Under the pieces are notes generated by a model. The model was not told the origin of the DNA. It did not search any database and saw nothing but the letters and a program-made list of their open reading frames with translations. From assembly GCA_001910725.1 (NCBI GenBank), contig MJGA01000001.1:1426001-1490000 (forward strand): a stretch of DNA of 64,000 bases, read 5' to 3'. A program made the translations under genes and the position numbers. This stretch comes from Phanerodontia chrysosporium (lineage: Eukaryota > Basidiomycota > Agaricomycetes > Polyporales > Phanerochaetaceae). Shown here in pieces: positions 1-10,486 of this stretch (positions are counted from its first letter, which is position 1; each line of letters opens with the position of its first letter).

Positions 1-940
1 CGAACGGCTCTTTGCCGCCCTGCTTCTGTATCTGGACCCTGCGCGGGTGCGTCGCTTTGATCGTTTTGCATTGATCGCACGAATGAGGTACTCATTATGT
101 ATTCCCCTGCCGCTTCGCCTGCTTCCAGAGTATTGCCGAACTGGAGTACGGTTTGATCGTCCTGTGGGAAATGCTAGAACATCAAGCACCCCTGCTGGAA
201 AGCCGCGAAGCTGACATATTCGCGCTGCTCCTCAAGGTGCGAAGCTGCGGGAATGCGACGGTATGCCTGTCCCTGTGTTGATGCTCCCCTTGCGTCTTCT
301 TCTGACGGACGTTTCTGCCCGCCACACAGGTCTTGCAGGCTACCACTAATTTTAGGGACGTGCTCGCGTCCCGTATCGAGCCGGTCTATGGCCTGACGAC
401 CATGCACGCCAGCTTGCGTGCGTACCGGGACCTGTCAATGCCACCCGCTGCCGACGTGGAGATTACGAACGGCACGTATGCCTTCGGCCTGATTGCGCTG
501 GGCAAGTTCATTCTGCGGCTCCCGAAGGAGGTGCTCGAGGACGAGATGCCGCGCCTGAGGGTCACCCTTGCTTCGGTGCGTCCTCCCACCGTAACTTCGC
601 TAGCCCCTATCACACGCTGATGGAGCCTGTCTGGCAGGCTCTGACCGACACGTCCTCTGACTCGTCGCTCGTCGTGCGGGAGGCCGCCGCGGCGTCCATC
701 ATCGCCGCGCAGCTCGTCCTGCGCGACGAGGCGCACCTGTTTGCCCTGCTCGACCCGCTGCCCGAGGACAAGAAGAACCTGCTGACGTACCTCTTTGACA
801 AGCACGGCGTCCGCGGTGCGTCACGCGCCGCAGCCGGCCTCGGGACGTCGGGCATGGACAAGCTCGAAAGGGAGATGCGACGATTGGATGGCCGGACGAG
901 CACCCCGCTGCGGCCCACCGCCGCATCTCCGTTCGTCTGA
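1..940 (+). CDS. CLASP/Stu1-like protein, C-terminal part (gene enters from the left)
   Basis: This is the 3' end of a gene that starts outside the window. Exons <1-46, 129-236, 330-575 and 638-940 join in one frame through GT-AG introns and end at TGA 938-940, giving about 233 residues. They look like helical HEAT-type repeats ('RIEPVYGLTTMHA', 'VVREAAAASIIAAQLV') followed by 'KKNLLTYLFDKHG' and a short basic tail. The layout resembles the C-terminal HEAT domain of CLASP family microtubule-rescue factors, which bind plus ends and stabilise spindle microtubules; that naming is from memory of the family and is the weakest part of the call. The exon structure itself is well supported because every junction keeps phase. 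Without the N-terminal TOG domains another HEAT-repeat protein cannot be excluded. Confidence 0.5.
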
Positions 941-1981
941 GTCCGAGGTTTACTCTTTTCTCTCCCCTTGCGCCCACAGCTGCCCATCATAAGCCCGTAT
1001 CTCCTCCTTTGCGCGTGTAATCTGCTCTGTCCCGTCTGGTAACTTAACCGTATATCCCGCCCCAAGCTTCTGATGTTCTCATTATCGTAGTGCTATTCAT
1101 CGCTGTCTGTCCGTTCGTGTTCTTTTTATTTGAACGTCCTTTCTGATAATATCCCCCGTTCCATTCATCAAGTCGGGCCACCCATCTCGCGTCTTTGTTC
1201 CACCCACTCTCCTCTTGTGCACACGTTACTTCGGATCCATGTCCCGTGTCCGTCCCATCACCAGCGATAAGTTACAAATCCCGATAATGCATGCGGCTGG
1301 ACTGCCTTTTCACGACTGCAAACCCCACATGGGCAAACTCGCCCAGAGGAGCTAGGCCCACCGGGGGAGGACCCCGGGACCTCTTGTGACATTTCTACGC
1401 AAGCACCGCTCACAGGGGGGAACACGCATCAGCCACGGATGGCGGCAGCGGCCATGCCGGGCAGGCAAGGCATCTGCAAGCTAAACGTTAGATTGGCATG
1501 TTCCTGGTAATTGCATGCGGGGGGAGCCTCGCGAACGCCGCCGACCCTGACAAACATGCGGCTTCAGCAGCACACCGGACACAACATACGCTGACACCGG
1601 GTTCTGAGGATCTGTGCATCGCTGCAGCGTTCGAGCCCCGGCGGCGTGTCCTTCGCGGAGTTGGCTTTCTGCGCACAAAGTTCGAGCACCCGGTTCGAAG
1701 CGACCCGGGCTGGCCCGGCGACAGAGACTTGAACGCGGTCTCCGACGGTGTGTATTTGGCACCCTCGTACAACTAGATTGTGGTAGGATACGTAGATCTG
1801 AGACGTCGTGGTATAGCTTGTGGCGCAGCCCGATCGGCGGGCTCGCAGAGCACCCGTACACTCAAGCAAAGCTGACGAGAGTACTAGAAGACAATGAGAA
1901 AGGACGTGTCAGATTACAGCGTACAACTCACGAGAATAAATAGGATAAATACATTAACAGAATGGCGACATCCGTGCTCGT
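941..1981. other. Intergenic stretch between two convergent genes
   Basis: About 1.04 kb between the stop codons of the CLASP-like gene and the PPR-like gene. Open frames here are short, overlap on both strands and show no recognisable protein or spliceable exon chain. It probably holds the two 3' untranslated regions. A T-loop-like motif near 1630 does not fold into a tRNA. Confidence 0.5.
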
Positions 1982-4181
1982 TCAGCTCGAGGCCTTCGAA
2001 GGCGGCGAGGGAGCGTCCTCTCTTTTCGCAGCGATGCTCGGCTCCACGGGAGTATCAACAGGAGGGTCGACCTCAGTGGAAGGAGCGTTTGCGGGATTTT
2101 CCGAGCACTCTGAGATGTCCTCTTCCTGAGAGCGACTAGACCAGGAATTCGGAGTGAAATATCCCTGCTGCGGGTCATCGTTGTCTGCGGTCGATGCACT
2201 GCGCGATCGGAACTCCTCGATATCTGGCCGAATAGGCTTGAAATTCACGATGTTTCGCCATGTATCGCGGGACACCTGCGTTCGTTTGCCCTCCGAAGGG
2301 AGGAATATATCCTTCTGAGCCCAGACACGCCTCCCTAGCCTCTCTTTCTGCCGCTGCACGACGCGACCGAGTTTATCTGTGGCTAGGAGTGCGAGCTCCT
2401 CAATGGCTTCCTTGTCTCGTTTCAGGATGGCGATGTGCAGGTTCAAATCAAGAGGCTTGCGGAAGCTAACCCTGGCGGCCTCGTTCACGGGGTCGTATTC
2501 CGGCACCGGATGGTATGGAATCTCTTTTAGAGGCGGCTCCGAGGGCGCTGGGGTGCTGGGGTCGGCCGTCGAGACATTGGAACCAGACGGAGACGATGGC
2601 TCCTCCGGTTCCGCTTCAGAGCTGTCCGCATCTTCCGAGGCCATGTCCTCCTCCTCTCCTCCTCCTCCTCCTCCTCTGGTGGCGCTGTTGTCTCGACATC
2701 GTCCCGCGAAAGAATTCCATCCTCCCGTAGCTTCTGCCGCACCTCCGTGAAGGCCATCAGCTCTTTGCGCTTCTTCGTCGCCGCTCTGTTCATCCTGTCC
2801 CTGACCCAGCGAAGAAGGCGAGCATCCTTGTCGCGGTTGGCCACACCCAATATGGGATAAACATGCGACGCGTGATGCTCACTTGCACAGCGGGTATCTC
2901 CTGAGCATTTTCTTTCAAGAGCTTGAGTGCGTTCAGGTTAAGTTGGTGAGCGTGTTGCATCGCTACTATCAGGTAGTGTCGTGCAAGTTCAGGATGGTTC
3001 GCACGACATAGCCATTTGATCATCAGCCAGTAAGTCGTAGTGTTGGGTTCGGCGTAGGGAGCGATGTACGATGTAACAAGGGGGTTGTTGACACCGAAGT
3101 CTTCGTCTTCGTCATCTGCGAAGGCAGACTCAGGATTTGAGGAAGCGGAAGCCGGTAGAGGTGTGGTCAGAACTTCGAAGGCTTGTATGAGCTTGGAAAC
3201 GTTCCCGCTTCGACCGAGGAAGTCCAGTGTACTGTTCAAGGCGGCTGTCGAGAACGGCTGTTGTGCTGAGAAATATTGGAGTGAAGAAGAGTCGTTTGTA
3301 GATGCGCGTGAATCCTTATCCCAGTATTCCAGGGGAGGGCGGTCTGGATACGCAAGGTCAACACCATAGGCAACTCGTAAGAGCTTGTTGAAGGTGTCGA
3401 CGTCAAGGCTCTCTTTCAGAAGACGCAGGGCCAAGTCGACATTGAACATGGTCATAGGTATCCGCTTCATCCACATCTCGTCGATGAGTTGGAGACATAC
3501 GTGGGAGATACTCGCCACCACCAGATCTCGTTGCTTGTACCATACGGGTAGAGTGAGACGGTGACAAAGGGCCATGAGGCAGAGGCCATAGGTCTTGTGC
3601 GTCGTCTTGACGTTAAGGGAGGACATTTCCTGCAAGACATGCATGGCGCCAATGTGGTGCCCCACAGCCGCAAACTGCTCCAGGATGAAGTGGTAGTCCT
3701 CTGCGTCCGGAGTGTACCCAGCCAGCCGCATATTGCTGATGATGGTCTGGAAGCGCACCTCGTGAGGATGGGGTCCACGTCGCGAACGATGCCCGGAGGC
3801 TATCCGCGCATATAGATCCTTGCGGGACTGCTCGGGTGAGACCGTGCACTTGCGTAACACGAGCTGGTGCGTCTCCAGCGGCACTTGGTCCGGGCCTGTG
3901 ACGGAGAGTAGCTCGAGGTATCGGCCCCAGACCTCGAACGGTTCCGCATTGTCCCTGGATAGCAACATGTGTAGAGCTTTATAGCGTTGCTGTTTCAACT
4001 TTGCTGTCTCGTTCGTGCCTCTGGAGAGCGCATCTTCTAGGTGCAGGGCCTGAGTCTGTCCGGAGGCTACAGCAGTGTGACATCGTGAAGACGAATGGAG
4101 GGCTCGGGTTGACGTGGAGAGGACGGGTGACCGAAGAGATTTGGCCGCGACTCGGAGTTGCCGTACGATGCTGCGCGACAT
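1982..4181 (-). CDS. Predicted mitochondrial PPR-like protein, frame broken twice
   Basis: The frame from ATG 4181 begins with an arginine- and serine-rich leader ('MSRSIVRQLRVAAKSLRSP') typical of mitochondrial presequences and runs about 440 residues of paired helices with pentatricopeptide-like spacing ('NMRLAGYTPDAEDYHFILEQ', 'TTYWLMIKWLCRANHPELA'). PPR proteins bind organellar RNA. Near 2850 the frame must shift by one missing base to continue into a basic helix ('RWVRDRMNRAATKKRKEL'), and near 2660, inside a GAG run, it must shift again to reach an acidic then conserved-looking 220-residue tail that ends at 1982. Both shifts fit single-base deletions. A 44-nt intron could also explain the first break, and the tail could be a separate gene starting at 2644. 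No intron is needed elsewhere, which is unusual for this window. Confidence 0.5.
2647..2675. repeat. GAG/CTC trinucleotide run in coding sequence
   Basis: A run of CTC triplets (GAG on the coding minus strand) interrupted once by CTCT. It encodes a glutamate stretch in the PPR-like gene and coincides with the second frame break, so slippage or a sequencing indel here is plausible. Confidence 0.8.
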
Positions 4182-4424
4182 CCAGACACCCGACGACAGC
4201 GAGCAACGAGCAGCGAGCGGGAGAGCGTGCAGGCGTCCAACTTCGAACTCGACCGTTCTGACCCAAATTTCGCCACGTGCTACGGGGCGCCCGTCGATCG
4301 GGGCGCTAGTGTATTTACCTCGCATTTCGAGCCATATTTACAGGGAAGTTGCTCTCCGCCTACTCTAGAGGAGACTTGACCACAACCCTGCATATCTGTA
4401 TGCAGAGCTTCAGAAACAACCGCG

Positions 4425-5323
4425 CTACAGTCTCTTCCATACCACAAGGTGCTCCCGACCTACGTGGGTAGGAGAGCTTACTTCTGGGACCTTGTCCACC
4501 ACTTTCTCCCACCCGTCTCCCAAGACCTCGACATAATGCTCAGGCCGCACGAAGAACGGCGGCCCATAGTCTTGCGGCGGGTCGAGCGGGAAGATGAGCG
4601 TGATTAGGTAGCCTCCGGGCTTCACCAACCGGCGCATTGATTGCCCCCATTCCACACGCCGCGAGGGCGGAATAGCTACGAAGAAGCTTTGCGAATACGG
4701 ATGCTCAGCTATGAAGCGGCTCGCAAGAAGTTGAGGACGTACGTGTAGTCGTACACGAGGTCGTACTTCTCATCTTCGGAGGCGCCGATAGTGAAGAAGT
4801 CCCTGAGTTCGAACCGGACTCTCACAGAGCTCTGCAAGTTAAGAGTAGCAAGCCTCCTGCCGAAGAACATGAGCAGAAGAATTTGCTTTTTTTGAGAAAC
4901 ACTGACTCTGCAGCCAATCGCACCGCCGTCGGGGAAATATCGACGGCAAGGGTGTCAAATCCGGTGGTAGTTGCGATGAAGGGTGCATCATAGCCCTAAG
5001 TCGCAGGTTGCACCCTTCAGCTTAGACTTTGCCATGACGCTGAAGACTCACTTTGCCACACCCAGGAACAAGCGCACGGCCAGTCGTGGGAAGGGCCAGC
5101 TGGCGCGAATGGAGTAGATCCCGCAGAGGCGGTTGGACGTCTCCCGCATCCCATGGCGTAGCACCGGCTTTCCTGGTAACAAGATATACTTCAGCGTGTG
5201 ATACTCTTCCTACATGATCGCAATGATTGCAGACCAAGCATCATCCCATCCACGCTCAGGATGCGCAGCGACAAACTCGCGCACTAGTGCTTGTTTCTCG
5301 CTATGATTTAGATTGGATGCCAT
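4425..5323 (-). CDS. Thiol methyltransferase (SAM-dependent)
   Basis: Five exons (5323-5235, 5172-5052, 4995-4907, 4856-4743, 4686-4425) join to a 224-residue protein. It has the hallmarks of the TPMT/HOL-type thiol methyltransferases: 'TPWDAGDVQPPLRDLL' at the substrate side, the SAM-binding glycine loop 'GRALVPGCGKGYDA', the acidic 'LAVDISPTAVRLAAE' strand, then 'VPPSRR'-like and 'LVKPGGYLITLIFPLD' segments. Family members transfer methyl groups from S-adenosylmethionine to small thiols or halide and are cytosolic. The final exon gives the typical 'GREHLVVWKR' end. Start ATG 5323 opens with 'MASNLNHSEKQALV'. All junctions keep phase. The exact substrate cannot be read from sequence. Confidence 0.85.
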
Positions 5324-5721
5324 CCTAAGGGCTGAGAGGGAGAGACAGATATAGAGGGGTGCGTGGTAGAGAGGGAAAGGAGTCAATATTGCCCCTCACA
5401 CGCGCGTACGGCGGATGTCATTCCTAGGTACCAGACTGCTTCCGCCTGACGCCCTCCGCGCGACGCGACTACAGAGTATGACGGTAGCACTACCCACTCA
5501 TGCTGGACCATCGTGGACTTAGAGTCTACAATGTATATTACGGTGTCAATTATAGACATATTAAGATAGCATTGGATCCCACCCCATAACATACAATGTC
5601 CCTGCACGCTCTATCCGAGACATGCCAACAGCAAGAGTTGCGGGTATACTACAGCCTTCTCAACAGGGTAGAAGATGTGCTGACTGCGACGATGAAGAAA
5701 GTGTGTACACAATCCAGATGG
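5324..5721. other. Intergenic, upstream of the thiol methyltransferase
   Basis: About 400 bp between the start of the minus-strand methyltransferase gene and the stop of the minus-strand Tctex-type gene. It should hold the methyltransferase promoter and the upstream gene's 3' UTR. I see no coding signal. Confidence 0.5.
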
Positions 5722-6347
5722 TCAGAATGTCCGCACAGCGAACGCAACACATATACATATTATTGATTCCTGAAGAGCTACGTGAGCCACGTGAGGGTTG
5801 GAGGGGGCAGAGTGCTTACATTGGCGAACACCTCTTGCGCCACAGCGTCCGTGTCTTCCCAGTGGCAAACGACATCGGCCCTGCATACCGTTATATTGAC
5901 TAGAGACCTTCGTGACCCGTAGCTGACACGTACCTTCCGCCTTGTCCGAGGTTCTCGTTAATCTGTGTCATAACAATGTACTTGCTACAAGGCCACACAT
6001 GTCAGAGTCCACGCCAAAGCCTATGGTCGGGCCACATACTATCCGCGCGGTTGAATTTCTGCAGCGATAGAGCGAGGTGGAGACAGGCACGACGTAAGGG
6101 GTCACTCTAGGTACACAGGTGCATGCAGCGTACCGAGCATGCGCTCCTTGACGCGCTCTCCTATTTCCTTCATCCAGCCCTTGACTCTGTCGCGCTCGCG
6201 CGCTGGAGGCCAAGCCGCACTCTGCAGAGTCGACTGCAGCAGCTTCTTCATGTAGGCACGTAGCAGGTCGGAGTCGAACGAGGGGCGCGGCGACGGGGCA
6301 GAGGAGCGTGGGTTCGAGGGCGAGCGGAGGCCTGTGGGGGAAATCAT
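5722..6347 (-). CDS. TDA2: Tctex-type dynein light chain family protein (Tda2-like)
   Basis: Exons 6347-6134, 6058-6040, 5984-5934, 5880-5820 and 5769-5722 give 130 residues. The body reads 'LRAYMKKLLQSTLQ', 'RDRVKGWMKEIGERVKERML', then 'YIVMTQINENLGQGGRADV', 'CHWEDTDAVAQEVFANES' and a hydrophobic final strand. The 'ENLGQGGR...CHWED' core is the Tctex-1/LC8-like light chain fold; fungal Tda2 proteins of this family act in actin-capping regulation at endocytic sites. The second exon is only 19 nt long and is needed to keep frame. I chose ATG 6347, which gives a short serine/proline-rich leader; an in-frame ATG at 6455 would lengthen it by 36 residues and reach into the shared promoter with PEX11. 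Confidence 0.85.
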
Positions 6348-6540
6348 GGCGGGCGGGAGGCGTGTAGACGACAGTTGCACATCCAAGAGGTGCGCGCAGT
6401 TGAGGCTCTCGAGCTGTCTGCAAACGGCAGGGTCGCGATCACTGGGCGTCTGCATCCAAAAGCGGCAATTTCACGTGGCGCGTGTTGGGCTCTTGCGCTC
6501 GGTCGCGTCAATTCCCCAGTCACCGGCGACGACGACGACC
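6348..6540. promoter_or_regulatory. Divergent promoter of the Tctex-type gene and PEX11
   Basis: 193 bp separate the two start codons, so both promoters must share or overlap in this gap. No individual factor site was identified. Confidence 0.5.
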
Positions 6541-7957
6541 ATGTCCTCGATATCCTTCCCGCATGCGGCTCACGACCACACCTCGTCGATGGCGTCGTCC
6601 ACTGCCTCTCTACAGGACAGCGAGTACTTCAACTCCTTCGGCTCGGCGTCGGGCAGCTCGTTCCAGATGAATCCTCTCTCAGCCCATCCACCGCGTACGC
6701 CTCGGACGTCCGTAGTCGGGAGCTCCCACGTGTATGGCGGCGACATCTATACCCCAAGGAAGAGGTCTTGGAGAACCAGCCTGAATTAATTGACGAAGAG
6801 GTGGAAGAGGCTGTGCACGAGCATGGGAAGAGCAGAGTGCGGGCGACGGAGGTCTGGCGAGACATGCTCAAAACGAGCTATGGACGGGACAAAGCTTTTG
6901 TACGATACACGTCTGCGTACTTTGGCCACGTACTCATGTCTTTACAGAAAATACTACAATATACCATGCGCGTGTATCTCCTCTTTCATACCTCACTGGC
7001 AAAATCATCCTTCTTAGTGAGGCATGCCAAAGGAGCAGCTGAGGTGTCCAAACGTCTAGAGTCTGGAATAGCCGGGTTCTCCCTCACCAGGTATGCACCA
7101 CGAGTCTGCGCTGCCCTCGCTGCACCATGCGTATGTGGTGTGCAAACCTAATGCAGCTCTAGCTGATTGCATCGGAACAGGAAATGCCTTATTCTCTTCA
7201 ACTGGCTGGAGCCTTTGACATCCATTCAGGCGCAGCATAGCATAGACGTCTCCTTCGATGGCACCAAGACCAAAGCGAAGAAGCGTCCGCTGCTACATAC
7301 CTTCCTGCATGCCTCGCCGCCAACGCTGCTAGAGCTCATCAATGGCCTCTCAGATGATATCGCCACATTCTCCCGTCTGGGTCTCATTGGCAAACGCACT
7401 GGGGAACGCGCAGCGTACTATGCGGACTGGTGCTGGTTTCTGACCACCCTCGTAAACCTTGTGGAGAACTGGGTAGAACGATCCATGATAGTCGAGCAAT
7501 TACAACAAGGTATGCAGCGTTACGTCGTAAAATGCGTGTTTCTCACGTTCTCTTTAGTGGAATCAAGATCGTACACCGAGTCTCTGAGAGGTGCCACAGC
7601 CAAGTCGAATCCGACTGCGACAAGGCTCGATGAGAAAGAGTTGGTGCGTCTGCAGAAGAAGGATTATTGGATTGCGGTGAGCCGGTGGAAGCTCTTAATG
7701 GACCTCATCTTTGTCTGTGAGTATCGTCGCTGTGTCAGACCTGCTTCTAGAAGTTGACCGTTACCTCTAGCCTATAATGTGTTCGGCTTCAAACGCGCCA
7801 AGAGTCCCGTGCAGACGTTCACAGGCTTGACGGCCGCGATCTTGAGGTGAGCCCTTGCGCTGTTGCATTTGTCATTGCTTAGCTCATCCCTGTCTCCAGC
7901 ACTATGAAGGCTTACGAAAGACATCATCTGGAGCTGTTGAAAGCAGCAAAAGCTTAG
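6541..7957 (+). CDS. PEX11: Peroxisomal membrane protein PEX11
   Basis: Seven exons (6541-6711, 6759-6899, 6948-7090, 7181-7509, 7558-7716, 7771-7846, 7900-7957) encode 358 residues. After a serine-rich N-terminus the PEX11 pattern follows: 'GRDKAFKILQYTMRVYLLF' amphipathic helix, 'KRLESGIAGFSLTRKCLILF', 'ERAAYYADWCWFLTTLVNLV', and a final 'WKLLMDLIFVSYNVFGFKRA' helix. PEX11 proteins elongate the peroxisomal membrane before division. The protein is longer than yeast Pex11 because of the N-terminal extension and an insertion around 'DVSFDGTKTKAKKRP'. It is transcribed away from the Tctex-type gene. Phase is kept at all six introns. Members of the PEX11B, PEX11C and Pex25 subgroups are alike in sequence, so the subgroup is open. 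Confidence 0.85.
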
Positions 7958-9297
7958 ACATTCCCGACCTGCGTATCGCTACACCTTCTATATGTGCGAA
8001 TGCTCGACAGTGCGCCTTTGATACCGTATCTATATTTTAATTCAGCTCGTATACCCTGCCTATAAGCTGCCCTCTTTGCGTCATCGTCGAGTACTCGGGG
8101 TAGGGAGGACAATCAGGAGATCATGTCAGTGTCAAGGAAATAAACTATTAGTTGATGAATACACGACAGAGTCCTAGCTTATCCAATCCTGTCTTATATA
8201 GTCGTCCGATATCCGCCGTAGGAGATGTAATCTGTTTCAAAGGGAGTAATCGTTCGTTTTTGTGTGGCGTCGACCGCCACGCCGAGAATGACGCTTACGC
8301 CGACGGGATTCTTCGGCACACAGCAACACGCTAGCAAAGCACACACCACGAACCATCACCAAAATCGCTTCTCGAACCACGCTTTGCAGGAGCGTCCGGA
8401 CACTCCCAGGCATAATTCTGTGCGACTGCGGACTTTGATCACATGCACATGCGCGGCGCTGAGCCGACCAAGGACCGGGGTCGCCGTGCGTGGCGAGCGA
8501 GAAGCCCCCTCGGCTAGGCAAAGGGGATCTGCACGACGCCTGGCTTCGGCTGCGTCATCGCGGGGCGGCCTGCGCGAACAGAAGGGAGCCTCGCGTCCGC
8601 GCGCGCGCGCGTGGCGGGAGAGACGCCTCCGCGTTCGTCCGAGGGTGTGCGTGCAGGCGTGATGCGCCCGCCAGGGATGCGCGTTGTCATTCCGGAGGGA
8701 CGGAGGGCGAGTCGTGGTGCATGTTCGCGCCGTCCAATCCTGCAGTATTGTACTGCGTCCTGGAGTTGTTCAGCCGCACGTATCAGCATAGCTCCTCGCC
8801 GGAACACTGCAACGCTCTGGGTCTCGTGGTCCAGGGTTGCATTGGATGCTGGTTAGTAGACCTTTGGAAGGTTTGTTGGAAAAGCTAGATAGCGCAAAGA
8901 TGACCTGCCTTGACGTGTATTGATAACAGCATCCGTGACATGCCGTCGCTATCACCCTTTGCAGCGCGCGCTCTCGTATGGTCAGAGTGTCTGTGCAGGT
9001 TGAAACCATCTGTGTTTCGCAGGCGACGCACATGCTACTTGTGTTGACTGGTACTGACGTGATATATGGCTAGCACTGAACCGAAAGGCTGGACGACTGG
9101 CCGTATGGCCACCTGACCCGTGACGATCGTGCATTGTTCGGAAACGTGCTTGCGGAGTCGGAGAGACTTGTGCTGGTGGTAGTCCGAATTGAGGTGCAAG
9201 AGGGATATCAGAAGCAGAGTCGGCATGGCATGTCGAATGTGTGTGGTAGCTGAACTCGCGTTGGCGAGCGTGCGGGGAACGGTGAAACGTCGCTCAT
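7958..9297. other. Intergenic, with a GC-rich core at 8430-8730
   Basis: 1.34 kb between two genes that end here (PEX11 plus strand, small mitochondrial protein minus strand). The centre is very GC-rich and holds an alternating GC run at about 8598-8612, while the flanks are AT-richer. Open frames inside it overlap each other on both strands and look like by-products of base composition. No gene is supported. Confidence 0.5.
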
Positions 9298-9742
9298 TCA
9301 CCAAAACCAGCCGCGACGGCCGGTTTTCTCCTCGCCTGCGGCATGCGCGACACCTTGTGCTGCACCACCACTGCTCTGCTGCTGCTGCCTCAACACCTCG
9401 ATCTCGCTCTCGAGCTCCTGCACCTTTGCACGCGTCTCGTCCAGGTATCGCTCGTGGGAGAGGCTGGCCTGGAGGAGGCGGAGGCCCTGGAAAAAGGCGT
9501 GGGACGTAATAGGACCATTGAACGTGTCCCGGAGGCAATGCAGCAACGCACCACGTAGACCGCAGAACCCAAAAGGGCGACCGGGGCCATGCCGGGAGCA
9601 TCTCAGCGTACCACTGCGCGTGGGCGGACCGCTTCTTGGGCTCGGGGTGCTCTGTGCTGTAGGGCCGCCTGGCGGGCGCACGAGGGCGGCGCGAGCGTGT
9701 CACATAGCGGGCGGATGCACGTTGGGCGAGAGAGAGCGGCAT
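9298..9742 (-). CDS. Small mitochondrial membrane protein of unknown function, one frame break
   Basis: ATG 9742 opens a strongly basic leader ('MPLSLAQRASARYVTRSRR') with a likely cleavage region 'RRPYS', then 'AHAQWYAEMLP'. A single missing base near 9590 then separates it from the membrane segment 'MAPVALLGSAVYV'. An intron (9551-9487) joins this to 'GLRLLQASLSHERYLDE', a coiled coil ending in 'RRGWFW' at 9298. With one G restored in concept the protein is about 126 residues: presequence, one transmembrane helix, coiled coil. I recall similar proteins as unnamed conserved basidiomycete proteins; no function is assigned. Minus-strand orientation and intron are well supported, the break looks technical. 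Confidence 0.65.
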
Positions 9743-10486
9743 GCCCGGACGATCAGAGCTGGCGGGACGGACAGAGAGGAGACTCAGAGAAAGCGGGATT
9801 CGCACGTGCAGCGCGCGGCGGGCGCCGTAAGTTGTGGCTGTGCCGCGGGCCTCTCGGACGGACGCTCTCATTTCACTGCAGAACGGTTGAGCCGTGGCCC
9901 ATGGGGCCTGGCTGGCAGGGGAACACACTTTGCGGAGCACATGGGTGGATAGGCTATCGCATGTCGCAGTGGCTCTCGCGGTGCGTACAGAACCTTGTCT
10001 AGGGCTGTGTGATAATCCCCGGATGCATGCAATTGGGCACGTCACGAGAACCCCCGTCCTCGCAGGGTGCGCCCCGGCAGTCATGATATCCCTCCTTTGC
10101 GGTATAGCGCGTGGGCGCGGTGGATCGCTCCCGTTACATGTACAGGGGCCATTAAGGCCTGAGTACTTTTTTGGAGGCGTTCTGCGCTGGAGGGTGTGCG
10201 GAATGTTTATTGAATGTTCCGACTGCAGCGCGGTGAAATAAGGGAGGCAGAGGGCGTCGAGAAAAAACCCGAGTGGGCCGCCACAGGGCGCCAGATAGTG
10301 AGAGAGTGACCGTGGGAAGCGCGTCACTGGAGGCTCGATCTTAAAAGTATTGATGGCCCCGTAGCTGGTCTCTACTCCCGACACTTGGCCAGGAGTCCCC
10401 CCTTCCACTCATTGCTCGTCCCTCCTCTGGTCTCCTCCACCTCTACACCCACCGCCAGACTCTTTCGCATTTGGACTGGTATCCAA
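9743..10486. other. Divergent intergenic region (small mitochondrial protein / TVP38)
   Basis: 745 bp between two divergent start codons. It is GC-rich near 9750-9900 and less so toward TVP38. A long open frame crosses it on the minus strand but has no protein-like content outside the mitochondrial leader. Promoters of both genes are expected here. Confidence 0.5.

Noticed and set aside
1614..1660. A tRNA-like T-loop (GTTCGAGCCCC)
   Set aside because: No matching acceptor stem, D arm or A box is present on either side.
9035..10408. A 457-codon minus-strand open frame
   Set aside because: Only the part near 9742-9590 is protein-like, and that is explained by the small mitochondrial protein. 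The rest has random composition, crosses a promoter region and lacks any motif.
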